Assembly: GCF_964204645.1 (NCBI RefSeq)
Contig: NC_134036.1
Span: forward strand, 9,100,704 to 9,164,703
Source of the DNA: Tubulanus polymorphus
Lineage: Eukaryota > Nemertea > Palaeonemertea > Tubulaniformes > Tubulanidae
DNA length: 64,000 nt
Reading direction: 5' to 3'
In this document: in pieces, positions 24,754 through 34,877 of the stretch
Position numbering within the stretch: the first letter of the stretch is position 1
Layout of the letters: each line of letters opens with the position of its first letter
Notes under the pieces: model-generated
What the model saw: the letters and a program-made list of their open reading frames with translations, nothing else
The model's database searches: none
What the model was told of the DNA's origin: nothing
Program-made: the position numbers and the translations under genes

Positions 24754-25175
24754 ACGATTGGACCCCCAATCGCCAAAAAAATACTGAAGCCCGTTTGCAC
24801 TTCCAAAGATTTTTTTTTAAGAGCCGTAGCTAGCAATAGTGCAAAATCAGTACTCCTTACTTCCATAAACAACTTTTTCTTTTTTGTTTTTCTTTTTTAA
24901 CAACTTTCACCCCTTGAACTTCACCGTAAGGCAATAAAAATGGTGCTTTATGATAAATGATACAACAATCTTGCAACTGACGCACATAAATTTTCAACAT
25001 CTGGATGGTAGAGAGAGAAAAAAAAACCCATTATTTTTTCCTGACCAGCAACAATAACAGTACACCTGGCCAAAAAGTCACCCTTGATACTGAGTAAAAT
25101 CCCCATCTCTGAAACATTCTACTTCCATCCGCCATAAAGACTAAACCCTCATTACCATCCGGATTATCATTCACA

Positions 25176-26698
25176 ATGGACCCGATAGAGTTTTTCGGTA
25201 AGCAACTTATTTTGAATACTTATAAACTAACACACCAACCATTTTGTACAGTTTTATCATTACAAGCGATAATACATTATGCGCTACTCTTGCACTTTGT
25301 TATTTTAAACGGTCACATCGCCCCTGATAAGATCTATTACCCCATGTGCAATTTCTAAAAATGTGAACAATATAATACCAGAAAAACCTTGAATTTTAAC
25401 AATGTTAGTCATGTAACTATAATTACTAATTGTAAAAACGTTAATTGCACTTCAGTCCATTTCATTACCGTTGTATTATATTATGCAACAATACTTTTAT
25501 ATATACAATCCATTTTTTTTTTCTTTCATTGTTTTTTTTTTTTTTTTAATCAGCACTACCAAGGTACTGTACGGCAACGTACGAATACCGTGCTTCAAAG
25601 CATGAAGTATATAAAATTAGAAACCTCAAAATTAACAACATATATATCTCATCCTGTCATATTTTGTTTTTCATATCAGCCTCACTGGTCCTACACATGC
25701 TGTATGGCTTTATTCTAGCACAGCCCGGTAAGACTTCTTAATTCATTTTATGTACCAAAAAAAACAATTTATAACTGCTTTTTCTAATATACTTTTGCAA
25801 CGCAGGCAACCGACAACAATTATTAAACATAATTCGGGCTGCCACCGACGACCTACGCGCCGCGTTTTCAGGTATACATTATATATATCCCTCTTTACAA
25901 CCATAGTTCATACGTATTTATTTATTCATTGCGTATACCATTAGTTATATGTTCCAATGCTAATAATTATACTATGGCAACGCCACGAACACAATTCCAC
26001 ATGTTACCTCTATATATATTGTCTATTTACGCAGGGCTCCCAGTTCCATCCACCCCATCCCCAACACGAGGGCAACATACGGCGCGGCAAAGGGGCACGG
26101 GAAGGGGGCAACCAAGCGGTGGCACCCTCCGCATGCATCCCTATTCCCGTCGTACTAACGCGCCCACAGACCAGAGCGTGGACCCCTCGCTCCCCGGTCT
26201 GGGGCCACAACCTCCACCCTATAACCGCATGTCCCCATCCCCAGTACCTCTTCTCCCAACCCAACTCCTTTTCTCGACCTTTCTCAGCACCCCCTCCTAT
26301 CACTTGGAGTTCCCGATTCCCCTCCTGTACCTGATTCCCCCCTCTTACCTGGTCCCCATTCCCGATATCCGATCCTTCACATCCCTGATACCCCTGCAAG
26401 CCCTTCTGCAAGCAGCACCTCCAGCTCCCTGCCGTCGCTGGCTAGCTACTTCCCACCTCCTTCACCTACAAATTCCAGTGGCAGCGAACCCGGTAAGAAT
26501 TTTATAAAATATACAAGCAAATATAACAAATTCGTATTTCAGTCCGAGAAATTACAATATGAACCATATGGGAATTTAAAAAAAACTCATGCAAATACAA
26601 ATCCTATATTTCAGAACGAGAAGAATGACCAGATCTATTTACACTCACTGGAGTTCGTTTCTTTTTATACCACATTTAGTATGATAATACAAATTTAG
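25176..26698 (+). CDS. Candidate spliced antisense gene inside the Gypsy element
   Basis: On the strand opposite to gag-pol-env, an ATG in good context (ACAATGG) at 25176 opens a 22-nt exon ending G|GTAAGC (25176-25197). Three more exons follow: 25680-25727, 25806-25871 and 26035-26492. Acceptors are TTTTTCATATCAG, TTTTGCAACGCAG and TCTATTTACGCAG. Donors are CCCG|GTAAGA, TTTTCAG|GTATAC and CCCG|GTAAGA. The first three introns are all in phase 1 and the joined frame is open throughout. The 48- and 66-nt exons are multiples of three. The frame either reads through to TAA shortly after 26492 (about 202 codons) or is spliced again to 26543-26698 ending TAG (about 249 codons); that last intron would be only 50 nt. 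The exons are GC-richer than the introns, and the last large exon is proline-rich. No known domain is recognised. Position next to the 3' LTR recalls antisense retroviral genes such as HTLV HBZ; this is an analogy of layout only. Confidence 0.5.
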
Positions 26699-27189
26699 TT
26701 AGATACAAAACCACCAACTTCTCTTCCCCTTTTTTTATTATGTTCCTCTCCCTTTCCATACACTGACCGCCTCGATCTTTAACCGTTTAAGATGGTTTGT
26801 CCAACCTGTCCCGACTCCAATCAACGACGTAAATTAATACTGATGCCAAGTACATCATTTAGTTGATTATCGTGTGCCCAGCACATGTTGGCAACAGACA
26901 GCTTCAACAATTAATGAATAATTCCATAATAATTTTCTAAGTGCATTTTATAAAGATGAGCCGAAATTTATGCAAAAATGGATATACTGATCAGATACAT
27001 CCGAATCGCCGAGATGTCAGCCGCTAGTCCCCACCCATTGCCTCAGAAAGCAAATTCATCCGTAGTCTAGGCAGGGATAACATGTACTGCTATTTGTGGC
27101 GAAGAGTCGTTATAGACAGGCTGGCCGCCATATCTCTATGGGAGGTCGTCACTCATTAAGACTGCATCCCGCTGATGCACCATCCAAAA
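26699..27189. other. Gypsy tail between env and the candidate antisense gene
   Basis: About 490 bp with no open frame of note on either strand. The env stop is at 27190. It presumably serves as the 3' untranslated region of the sense transcript. Confidence 0.4.
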
Positions 27190-28974
27190 TTAAGTAAAAA
27201 TTTCCCCACTACACAATCTCCTTAGCGGCTTATTGAAAAGCCGACTGGCGTAAATTGTTTTAATGAAGCAGTTCGTGCAAGGGGTATTTTTATCATATGT
27301 AACATTGATTGCAACCAACGGTCCGTATGTTTTGATCTTAATCTCTGCCAACGGCTGGACGGCCTTGACTTCCTCCCATAAATGAGGAGATACGAACCCT
27401 AAATGTAAAACAGCCGACGCCCCATCATGATTATAAACTTCGGCTAAGACCTCTGCAGACAGCCTAGGAGAGGAACATGACGCCAATGATATCTGCCACC
27501 GACGTCTACTCATAAACCGCCACCCGTCAGTAAAAAAATACCGCAGTGTCGAGTATACGACCATACCTACAACTGCCCATTCAATTATAGCCTCCCAATC
27601 TAACAAGGTTTCCGATGCCTTCCTAATCGCAGACAAGTCAATATCCAACTGTTCGTGAATTATGTCCAAATTCCCTGTCTCTACACTTTTAACCATTGTT
27701 AAAGCGGACCCTGCCGCCGCCCATGCCTTATATCGTTTGCATAAAACCGCCGATACTATTATTGCCACAATTACTAACGAAATCAGAATATAACCACCGA
27801 TTTTCAAAGAACTATGTGTCCCCCTAATTTCTGACCGTAAATAATCGGACCTACTTGTATACGCTATCTTGTCACTGCTTATAGCCTGCGCCAATTTTTT
27901 AAAATCAGCTTCCTTAGCGTTTTCAGCCCGTATCACATTATCCCATTCATGTCCTTCTATATTAAAATCAGGCAGTGTGATACGCGGAATTTTAGAATAT
28001 AATACCTCTGTTTGCATATTATCAATATCATCCTCTTTACCCAAAAGTAATGCCGCCGGTATGTTAACGGGATATAATCGAGTTATTCTATCATGACCTT
28101 TTTCACAATTTGTTAAAGTCGGCGAAAGCGTAAAGTATTTCGAATTCAACCCACAATGACATTGCAAGGTGACAACACAAAAATCACAGACCGGAACCCT
28201 AATTGGTGGATCCAGTCCACATTGGGAAATCCAATCATCTCGCTTGTCGTGAATGGATATCAAATATTTATTGGTTGTCAACAGGACCGCCTGAGACAGA
28301 GGCGCCACGGAAGTATATGTCAGATCACACTGCCCAATTAGATCCTTAGGATTATCAAAGAAAAGTGCAGACGCGCATGATTTTTGTGTTCGAGTATAGA
28401 TAGGTAATCCATCTGCACAATTCTGTATATAACGTCCTTGGCAAATCGAATAAGTGGCTTCATCAATCAACACGTAAGTTTGCAAATTCTTACTAACGCC
28501 AAAGAAGCGTGGGAGGTTAATTATTTTTGTATACACCGTAGCGGTTGCATTAACCGGAAGGTGAAAAGATAATATATTATACAAACGAAAATGCGTATTT
28601 TTTGCTTGTATTGGGATCTGCATATGAACCACTATATATTCACGAGTCCTGACAGTAAACGTTCGCGCGTGCGAATAATAATAACTCGGGGTTTGATGTG
28701 CCAGCTCAAACATGGGGTAAAAATTCTTCAATGTAACGCGAATTTTTGATAAGATTTCCTGGAGACTTGTTACCGGAATTAACTCTACAGGTAGTCTATT
28801 TGACAGTAAAACGTTAGTGGAGCGCAACCACGCGGCCATGTGGCTGCTGATAGCCTCAATAACATCCCCATAATTAATGGAATACCGCACTACGTATGAT
28901 AGTGCATGCACCCTTGCCTGTAAACGAGCCTGATTCATAGTATTATTTACAACGAATTCCGAAAGTTTTGACAT
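27190..28974 (-). CDS. env: Env-like protein, ectodomain, membrane anchor and long tail
   Basis: 594 codons in the frame -1 relative to the N-terminal part. The frame is open upstream to about 29015, so the two env pieces overlap by a few codons around 28995-29015 with no canonical slippery heptamer seen. The ectodomain contains many cysteines (about 178-290, including CDFCVV and CHCG) and NAT/NVT glycosylation motifs. A hydrophobic anchor lies at about 391-412 and is followed by a basic CKRYKAW. The tail is unusually long (about 180 residues) and contains a second hydrophobic segment at about 462-482. The break could be a real mutation, a programmed event or an assembly error. Confidence 0.7.
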   Translation of the reverse strand: MSKLSEFVVNNTMNQARLQARVHALSYVVRYSINYGDVIEAISSHMAAWLRSTNVLLSNRLPVELIPVTSLQEILSKIRVTLKNFYPMFELAHQTPSYYYSHARTFTVRTREYIVVHMQIPIQAKNTHFRLYNILSFHLPVNATATVYTKIINLPRFFGVSKNLQTYVLIDEATYSICQGRYIQNCADGLPIYTRTQKSCASALFFDNPKDLIGQCDLTYTSVAPLSQAVLLTTNKYLISIHDKRDDWISQCGLDPPIRVPVCDFCVVTLQCHCGLNSKYFTLSPTLTNCEKGHDRITRLYPVNIPAALLLGKEDDIDNMQTEVLYSKIPRITLPDFNIEGHEWDNVIRAENAKEADFKKLAQAISSDKIAYTSRSDYLRSEIRGTHSSLKIGGYILISLVIVAIIVSAVLCKRYKAWAAAGSALTMVKSVETGNLDIIHEQLDIDLSAIRKASETLLDWEAIIEWAVVGMVVYSTLRYFFTDGWRFMSRRRWQISLASCSSPRLSAEVLAEVYNHDGASAVLHLGFVSPHLWEEVKAVQPLAEIKIKTYGPLVAINVTYDKNTPCTNCFIKTIYASRLFNKPLRRLCSGEIFT

Positions 28975-28994
28975 ATAATCTCTGTTTTGTCGTA

Positions 28995-29561
28995 CTAGAG
29001 ACTTAACTTAAATCTAGAATCTGTTACGTTGGCAAAGCTAGTTAACCGTTCTTGTAACTGGACAATAGCTTTATGATCTAATTTTTGTAATGCATCAAAC
29101 TTATTCATATGTCTTTCCACTATTTGTAACTGCTCAGTAGTGGCGACCCCAAAAATCAAACTGGCGACATCTCCGATGAATGATAGCGGTGTTCGTTTCA
29201 TACGGCCTTCTCTTCTTGTACTCGGAATTTCAACAGGTAATAATGATTCAATCATACGCCTGGAACTGTTAAATTTTTGATCAGCTCGGATTTTACGCAA
29301 ACGCATTAGGCGAAACATTTTCTCTATTTGTCGGCATTCGGCATTAGGCATTCCACACGTCATATTAGGAATTGTCATTGAAAACCGGGAAACATCTACT
29401 AAAGGAATCATAACACTATGTTCCCATTTTGTTGCTGCTACATTTATCTCGTCAACTGGCTGGAATACTACTCCAGCCCCCATCCGTAGCTCTGCATCCC
29501 ATGCAGCCATTGGTCCTATCCACGACCAAATCATAACGATATGAACTATACTCCGAACCAT
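28995..29561 (-). CDS. env: Env-like fusion protein, N-terminal part
   Basis: 188 codons in their own frame, downstream of pol. A hydrophobic N-terminus (about 1-20) looks like a signal peptide. RREGRMKR at 116-123 is a furin-type cleavage site. It is followed at once by an apolar, glycine/alanine-containing stretch (about 124-142) that would be a fusion peptide, and by a heptad-like helix (about 143-175). This order is that of the F-type envelope proteins of errantiviruses and baculoviruses. The frame stops at 28995-28997, and the rest of the protein lies in the -1 frame. Sites NMTC and NVTD are potential N-glycosylation sites. The product would be for membrane fusion; activity is doubtful given the break. 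Confidence 0.75.
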   Translation of the reverse strand: MVRSIVHIVMIWSWIGPMAAWDAELRMGAGVVFQPVDEINVAATKWEHSVMIPLVDVSRFSMTIPNMTCGMPNAECRQIEKMFRLMRLRKIRADQKFNSSRRMIESLLPVEIPSTRREGRMKRTPLSFIGDVASLIFGVATTEQLQIVERHMNKFDALQKLDHKAIVQLQERLTSFANVTDSRFKLSL

Positions 29562-29701
29562 GGTTCCTAAAACAACATTTTAAATCATAACTTCTTGATT
29601 TCCTAACAATTTCTTAAAACACAGCAACTTTATACTCATACTCATTTTTCCTATTATCCTTAATTAATTTCGCAACAACTGTTGGGTGCGTGGCAAATAT
29701 C

Positions 29702-32700
29702 CTATGCACGTCGTTTCCGTCTTTTCTTGGCTGTTTGATGATATGCCGTCAAGATCGACCTATCCAAGAAATTCTCCTCCGGTTCCCAAGTCTTATCCGC
29801 ATAACCCTCCCAGGCGACATAATAATACAACCTGCCTCCCCGTCTTCTATGTTTGAGTATTCGAGACACAGTGTATATCGACTCGTCTTTCCCGTCAATA
29901 TTTTCGCGACCCTTCGATAACGTCATGTCCCTCTGCGTCAAAGTAGGAGGTTCAATTGCGGGCGTCATGCCGATTTTGACATGGCGACTCTTATGGGGCA
30001 AAACGATTTCATCCATGGCGAGGTTCCCTGGTAAGTCATCTAATTTTTCAATAGTCTGCGGTAAGTCGTAAGTAGGCGGTTTTTTAGATTCATAAACCGG
30101 ACGCAACCTATTTACATGAACTAATGTTTTAACCTTTCGATTATCATCCGTTCTCAATCTGTAATTAACTTCTCCTATTTTTTCAATAATTTCATATGGG
30201 CCCAGCCAAAATGAATGTAATTTCTTTGATGCCCCAGTAGGCAAGTGTGGGTAATAAAGAAAAACCTTACTCCCCACTTCAAACTGAATATCTTTAGCAT
30301 TTTTATCGTACTGCTGCTTCATTTTTATTTTGCTCAGTTCCCGATTCTTACGAACTATGTCATGTACTATATCCATCTTCTTAATTAAGTGTTGAAAATA
30401 GGCCACATGAGACCCATATTCATTTTTTGGAGCTGATATGGCTAGTTCCATGGGCAATTTAGGCATCCGCCCAAAAACAATTTCAAAAGGCGTGAATGAC
30501 GTCGAATTGATATTATTTGAGGAATTCATTGCGAATACCGCAGATTGCAGATATAAGTCCCACTTTCCCGGGCTTTGTCCATCTAATAACTTAGCTATTG
30601 ATTTGTTTAAATGTCTATGTTGTACTTCTAAAGCACCATTCGCCTGTGGATGATATGAGGACGTAGTTTTTGTTCTACCCCCCAAGAGGATGGCCGTTCG
30701 TTGAAAGACTTTTGAGATAAAGTTTGACCCATTGTCGGTAAGTATAGTAGAAAACATCCCATATCTCAAAATGATACCATCCACCAACCTTTCGGCGACC
30801 TCTTCTGCCGATGCCGTCTTAAGCGGAAATGCCTCCATATATGATGAAAAAGTTTCAATACATGTCAACACATATTTATGCCCCTTGTCAGACACCGGAA
30901 AGGGACCCACCATATCCATAGCAAATTTATGGAAAATTGGCTCCACCCGTACCGTTTGCATTGGAACCTTAGTAGCCTCTTTTGCAGACAACCCTTTCCG
31001 TTGACAGACATTACATCGTAAGCAGAAATCCTTTACATCGTTAAACATACCATTCCAATAATACCTATTTTTCAGACGCATATACGTTGACTTGATGCCA
31101 CTGTGTCCTCCAAAAACCTCATGTGTTTCTTGCAGGATTTGTAAGCGAAGTTGTTTTGGTATCACATAGCAAGGAGAGAAGTGAGCAGATTGGCGGCGAT
31201 TTAAATGTTGCAAGTATTGAAGACTATCCTTGTTGTCCAGAATATACCTTTCGTGCGACAAGATTATTCGTCGTGCCAAACGATCATTTTTTGGTAATGA
31301 TCCGTCTAATAGGTAATCAATGATAGGTCGTAACTCATTATCTTTACGTTGTTCCATAGGCAAATTCACCAAGATATCATCGTTACCTGTGTCAACAGCC
31401 ACTATTTCCGGATACCTTAATCTAGACAAGAAATCCGCATCTGCATGTTGTACTCCTGCCCGATACTCAACGTCATATTGGTATCCTTGTAGGAAGATGC
31501 ACCACCGTTGTAGCCGACCTGAGGCGAGACCATCGACCTCCATCTTTTTTAACCACAACAGTGCTTTATGATCTGTGACCACCGTAAAAGGATTTCCATA
31601 CAGGTATACTTTATAATACTTAATGGCTGAAATGAGCGCCAGACACTCCCGCTCACTAGCGGAATATGCTTGTTCTTGTTTTGTTAGCGCTCGTCCACCG
31701 TATGCAATTACGTGTTCTTGACCGTCGTCTCCTTCCTGTACAAGACAATATCCCATCGCAAAATTTGATGCGTCGCAGTGAACCTTGAACTTGCGTTTCA
31801 GAGAAGGATATGCTAACACGGGTGCTGTTATAAGTGCCTGTTTCAAGTCATCAAACGCTTTCTGACAATCGTCAGACCATAGAAATGGTATACCCTTTAT
31901 CGTCAATAGTGTCAATGGTCGTGCCCGCCCCGAAAAGTTCTTAATGAATTTTCTATAGAAATTAGCAGCCCCTAGGAAAGACCGAACTTGAGTTTGATTT
32001 GTAGGCACAGGGCAGTTTCGAATCACATTTACTTTCTCGGGATTAGTTCTAATGCCATCCCCGTCTAAATAGAAACCCAAAAACTTACAGTTTGGTCGAG
32101 CAATAAAACATTTGCTGGGTTTAAGTGTCAACCCCGCCACCCGTAATCTTTCAAAAAGTTGGCGTAAATGTTGTAAGTGATCCTCCCAACACGTAGAAAA
32201 TACTAAAAGGTCATCTAAATAAACCAAAACAGAGTCCCCTAATGAATGTAAGAGGCGAGCCATAATGGATTGAAAAATACTAGGGGCCGATGCTATGCCC
32301 ATGGGTAATCTAGTAAATTGGTAATGACCAGTAGGCGTTACGAACGCCGTTTTGTGACGAGACTCTTGTGAAATCGGGATCTGAAAATAACCACTTCTTA
32401 AATCTAGAGAAGAAAATATTTTTGGCCTAGCGGTGCCACACATAGTTAAGGTGTCAAAGATATGAGGTATTGGATGTAATGTTTGCAATTTTAATACCTT
32501 ATTTAATCGCCTAAAATCAATACACAATCGATATGACCCATCTGGTTTTGGTACCAAAAGTGCGGGAGAACTATAATTTGAATTTGAATCTTCAATAACG
32601 CCTTGCTTTTTAAGTTCATCAATCTGCTTATCTAAAATATCCCTCAACGCTAATGGAACCCGATATGGTCGTGACCGAATAGGCACCTCATTTTCAGTCT

Positions 32701-33769
32701 CAATATTGCATTCAACCCCCTTTGCGGTTCCCAACTCCAATATCCCTTCTGCAAACCTATCTCTGTATTCTTCCAATAATGATTTTAAATCAGCTTTTTG
32801 CTGTACCGATATGTCTCCCGTTTCCACACTATCTAATATATCGTTTTGATTTTCAGGTTGAGGCGTGGAAATACCTTCACTATCAATTGTCATATATGAC
32901 CCGTCTGCGATAGGAGCATCTAAATCGATGAGAGTAACATCTCCTAAAATGGCACCCTTTTTTAACCGTTTTGAATAATTTGATGGATTACACACTTGCA
33001 CAGGTAATACCCCACTTTTAATATTAGATATACTAGCCGCACCCATAATACCATATTTATCCCATAATCTAGCGGACTGTTGAACAAAACCTACACCGTC
33101 CTTTCTTCCCGTCCCCTTCATTTTTGCTTTTATCTGCACCTGTGTACCAGGCGGAATTGTGACCGTATCGTTAGCTACTATACAAATTTGTAATTGTACC
33201 TTTGCCCCCTCGTGAAGAGGTATTGAGTGACCGGATGACAGATGTAGGAGCTTTCTCGGAGTGTCAATAACCACACCCTGACTGTTAATGAAATCCATGC
33301 CTAGAATACATGGGTGAGCCAATTTCCTTAATATCAGAAATTCTTGCTTAACAACCCTTGATTCCATTTTAAGATTTAATTTAACAATACCGAATATTTC
33401 TAATGTACCCCCATCAGCTACCGTAGCATATTTATAACCGTCATATTCTAACGGCGTTACTAATACCGTGGATCTTAATTTCAAAAAGTATTCATATGAT
33501 ATGACACTTCGAGTTGCTCCTGTATCAATCAAAACATCCATCCGTTCATCAAAAATAACACAATTTAAGGACAGTGGGCGCTCAGAGCATAATACTTTTG
33601 GTTTTTCTTTCAAAATTTTCTTCTTTGTCAAGTTTTGTTTGTGAGATTTCAATTTTGTCTGTGAGCGCCCACTATCCCCCGTTATCCCCGATCCTACCTC
33701 ATACAATACTTGGGCATTCTCTGTTTGTATAGCTCTGGACAGCTGCCCTAAGCCATCCTTGCTACAGCC
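29702..33769 (-). CDS. pol: Gypsy Pol: protease, reverse transcriptase, RNase H, integrase, chromodomain
   Basis: The frame is open from directly after the gag TAG; positions here count from the TTG at 33706. Retropepsin: LIDTGATRS (D61). Reverse transcriptase: about 340-510 with SSLDLRSGYFQI and the active site YLDD (496-499). RNase H: about 600-720, starting KVHCDAS and including TDHKALL. Integrase: an HHCC zinc domain (HEVFGGHSG ... CNVCQRK), then a DDE core with DMVGPF, LTDNGSNF and SSYHPQANGALE. A GPF/Y-type module (WLGPYEII) follows near 1190. The C-terminus holds a chromodomain (YTVSRILKHR ... YYVAWEGYADKTWEPEENF), which in chromoviruses is thought to guide integration to chromatin marks. 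All catalytic residues seen are present and the frame is unbroken, so it looks functional. Confidence 0.95.
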   Translation of the reverse strand, partial: GCSKDGLGQLSRAIQTENAQVLYEVGSGITGDSGRSQTKLKSHKQNLTKKKILKEKPKVLCSERPLSLNCVIFDERMDVLIDTGATRSVISYEYFLKLRSTVLVTPLEYDGYKYATVADGGTLEIFGIVKLNLKMESRVVKQEFLILRKLAHPCILGMDFINSQGVVIDTPRKLLHLSSGHSIPLHEGAKVQLQICIVANDTVTIPPGTQVQIKAKMKGTGRKDGVGFVQQSARLWDKYGIMGAASISNIKSGVLPVQVCNPSNYSKRLKKGAILGDVTLIDLDAPIADGSYMTIDSEGISTPQPENQNDILDSVETGDISVQQKADLKSLLEEYRDRFAEGILELGTAKGVECNIETENEVPIRSRPYRVPLALRDILDKQIDELKKQGVIEDSNSNYSSPALLVPKPDGSYRLCIDFRRLNKVLKLQTLHPIPHIFDTLTMCGTARPKIFSSLDLRSGYFQIPISQESRHKTAFVTPTGHYQFTRLPMGIASAPSIFQSIMARLLHSLGDSVLVYLDDLLVFSTCWEDHLQHLRQLFERLRVAGLTLKPSKCFIARPNCKFLGFYLDGDGIRTNPEKVNVIRNCPVPTNQTQVRSFLGAANFYRKFIKNFSGRARPLTLLTIKGIPFLWSDDCQKAFDDLKQALITAPVLAYPSLKRKFKVHCDASNFAMGYCLVQEGDDGQEHVIAYGGRALTKQEQAYSASERECLALISAIKYYKVYLYGNPFTVVTDHKALLWLKKMEVDGLASGRLQRWCIFLQGYQYDVEYRAGVQHADADFLSRLRYPEIVAVDTGNDDILVNLPMEQRKDNELRPIIDYLLDGSLPKNDRLARRIILSHERYILDNKDSLQYLQHLNRRQSAHFSPCYVIPKQLRLQILQETHEVFGGHSGIKSTYMRLKNRYYWNGMFNDVKDFCLRCNVCQRKGLSAKEATKVPMQTVRVEPIFHKFAMDMVGPFPVSDKGHKYVLTCIETFSSYMEAFPLKTASAEEVAERLVDGIILRYGMFSTILTDNGSNFISKVFQRTAILLGGRTKTTSSYHPQANGALEVQHRHLNKSIAKLLDGQSPGKWDLYLQSAVFAMNSSNNINSTSFTPFEIVFGRMPKLPMELAISAPKNEYGSHVAYFQHLIKKMDIVHDIVRKNRELSKIKMKQQYDKNAKDIQFEVGSKVFLYYPHLPTGASKKLHSFWLGPYEIIEKIGEVNYRLRTDDNRKVKTLVHVNRLRPVYESKKPPTYDLPQTIEKLDDLPGNLAMDEIVLPHKSRHVKIGMTPAIEPPTLTQRDMTLSKGRENIDGKDESIYTVSRILKHRRRGGRLYYYVAWEGYADKTWEPEENFLDRSILTAYHQTAKKRRKRRA

Positions 33770-34780
33770 CTAATTAGTCCGCTGTTGTCGATTCGTATTC
33801 CGACGGCAATATCTGCTAATATGTCCAGGTAAACCACATTGATAACAAATGATGTTTCTATTTTCCGTTGCGAAGGTAGATTTCGCTGGCCCCCTGCAAT
33901 TTCTAGCCATATGTCCAATTATGTTACACCTGTAACATCGACCTCTAAACGTAGGGTAACGAAATCTATTGTTTGTAGCTCCATCTCGCGCGTACGTAAT
34001 CGCTTCAAACGGTCGTTGAATTCCCGTAAGAGCCCGACTTTCCTGTGCCATCGTCTCCTCCTTTCGTTGTTTAATTTCTAGCTGATTTATTCTTGTTTTC
34101 AGTTCGTCCCACTCCGCGTTGGCTGTCTCGACTTGATGAACACCAGGGCCATCTATTTTCAACATCTGGACTACGTTACTAGCCATTTTGATGGCTTTGT
34201 CCAGATCCTCTGGCATTTGCGTCCAAACGATTTTGCGAATGTCCGCGGAGAGACCGTCAATAAACGTACTCAACGTCACATGCGCGGGTAATTCCAATTC
34301 ATTCGCTCTCCGTTTAACATCGTCTGCGAAATTGTCTACTGTTTGGCCTGAAACCATGCGCATGTGTTTCAGCTGGTGAGTTTTTAGCATTTTTCGATCC
34401 GGGTTATTATATCGCTGATTAAACGCTTGTAATAAATCATTCCACACGCGTTTCTTATCTTTATCGACACCTAAATACCAAGAGCGAGCTTCTCCCCTCA
34501 AAAACAAGGGAAAGCTCCTCAGTATCTGACGGTCACTCCATGCCATGAGTTTTACGTATTGTAAAAATGCGTCTAACCATGGTTCCGGATCATTTGTTCC
34601 GTCAAAATGTTCTGGTTTCAGCCCGCTTACGCCTTTCGGGACAATGATTATTTCATCGTCGCTATCATTGTCGTCGTCTTGTCCTACAGCCGGATTGGCT
34701 GGTCCCACGGCCACTTGCTGTCCCGCGTTTGCCATCCCCAACAGTTGTGCTTTTCGTTTAACGGGTTGGTTATAAAACAT
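33770..34780 (-). CDS. gag: Gypsy Gag polyprotein
   Basis: A 336-residue structural protein that would form the retroelement particle and bind its RNA. An acidic N-terminal stretch (about residues 35-45) precedes a retrotransposon Gag core from about residue 55. Its hallmarks are FDGTNDPEPWLDAF, LRGEARSWY and NNPDRK. Two CCHC zinc knuckles end the protein: CYRCNIIGHMARNC (about 281-294) and CYQCGLPGHISRYC (about 312-325). The ATG at 34780 follows the 5' LTR and primer site. The gene ends in TAG at 33772-33770, and pol continues in the same frame directly after it. That suggests Gag-Pol is made by stop-codon readthrough. The length is normal for Gypsy Gag and the frame is intact. Confidence 0.92.
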   Translation of the reverse strand: MFYNQPVKRKAQLLGMANAGQQVAVGPANPAVGQDDDNDSDDEIIIVPKGVSGLKPEHFDGTNDPEPWLDAFLQYVKLMAWSDRQILRSFPLFLRGEARSWYLGVDKDKKRVWNDLLQAFNQRYNNPDRKMLKTHQLKHMRMVSGQTVDNFADDVKRRANELELPAHVTLSTFIDGLSADIRKIVWTQMPEDLDKAIKMASNVVQMLKIDGPGVHQVETANAEWDELKTRINQLEIKQRKEETMAQESRALTGIQRPFEAITYARDGATNNRFRYPTFRGRCYRCNIIGHMARNCRGPAKSTFATENRNIICYQCGLPGHISRYCRRNTNRQQRTN

Positions 34781-34859
34781 AAACCAGAGTTTTTATAAAT
34801 CGATTCAAAGTTTTGTATAATGTCACTCACCACTAGCTTGGCTGCGAGACCGGAATTCT

Positions 34860-34877
34860 GCCGCTATTCTCCACCAG
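34860..34877 (-). other. Candidate tRNA primer-binding site
   Basis: In element sense the LTR end (CACAACA) is followed by CTGGTGGAGAATAGCGG. The TGG start fits complementarity to a tRNA CCA tail. The tRNA was not identified. Confidence 0.6.

Noticed and set aside
25929-26034. The upstream part of the 192-codon plus-strand frame (start at 25929) as coding
   Set aside because: It is AT-rich and ends in a strong splice acceptor at 26034; only the part after the acceptor behaves like an exon.
26010-26411. 133-codon minus-strand open frame in the Gypsy tail as a sense accessory gene
   Set aside because: It is Gly/Trp-rich, has no domain, and is the complement of the proline-rich antisense exon. 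GC-rich sequence keeps all frames fairly open. The antisense reading has splice-site support; this one has none.
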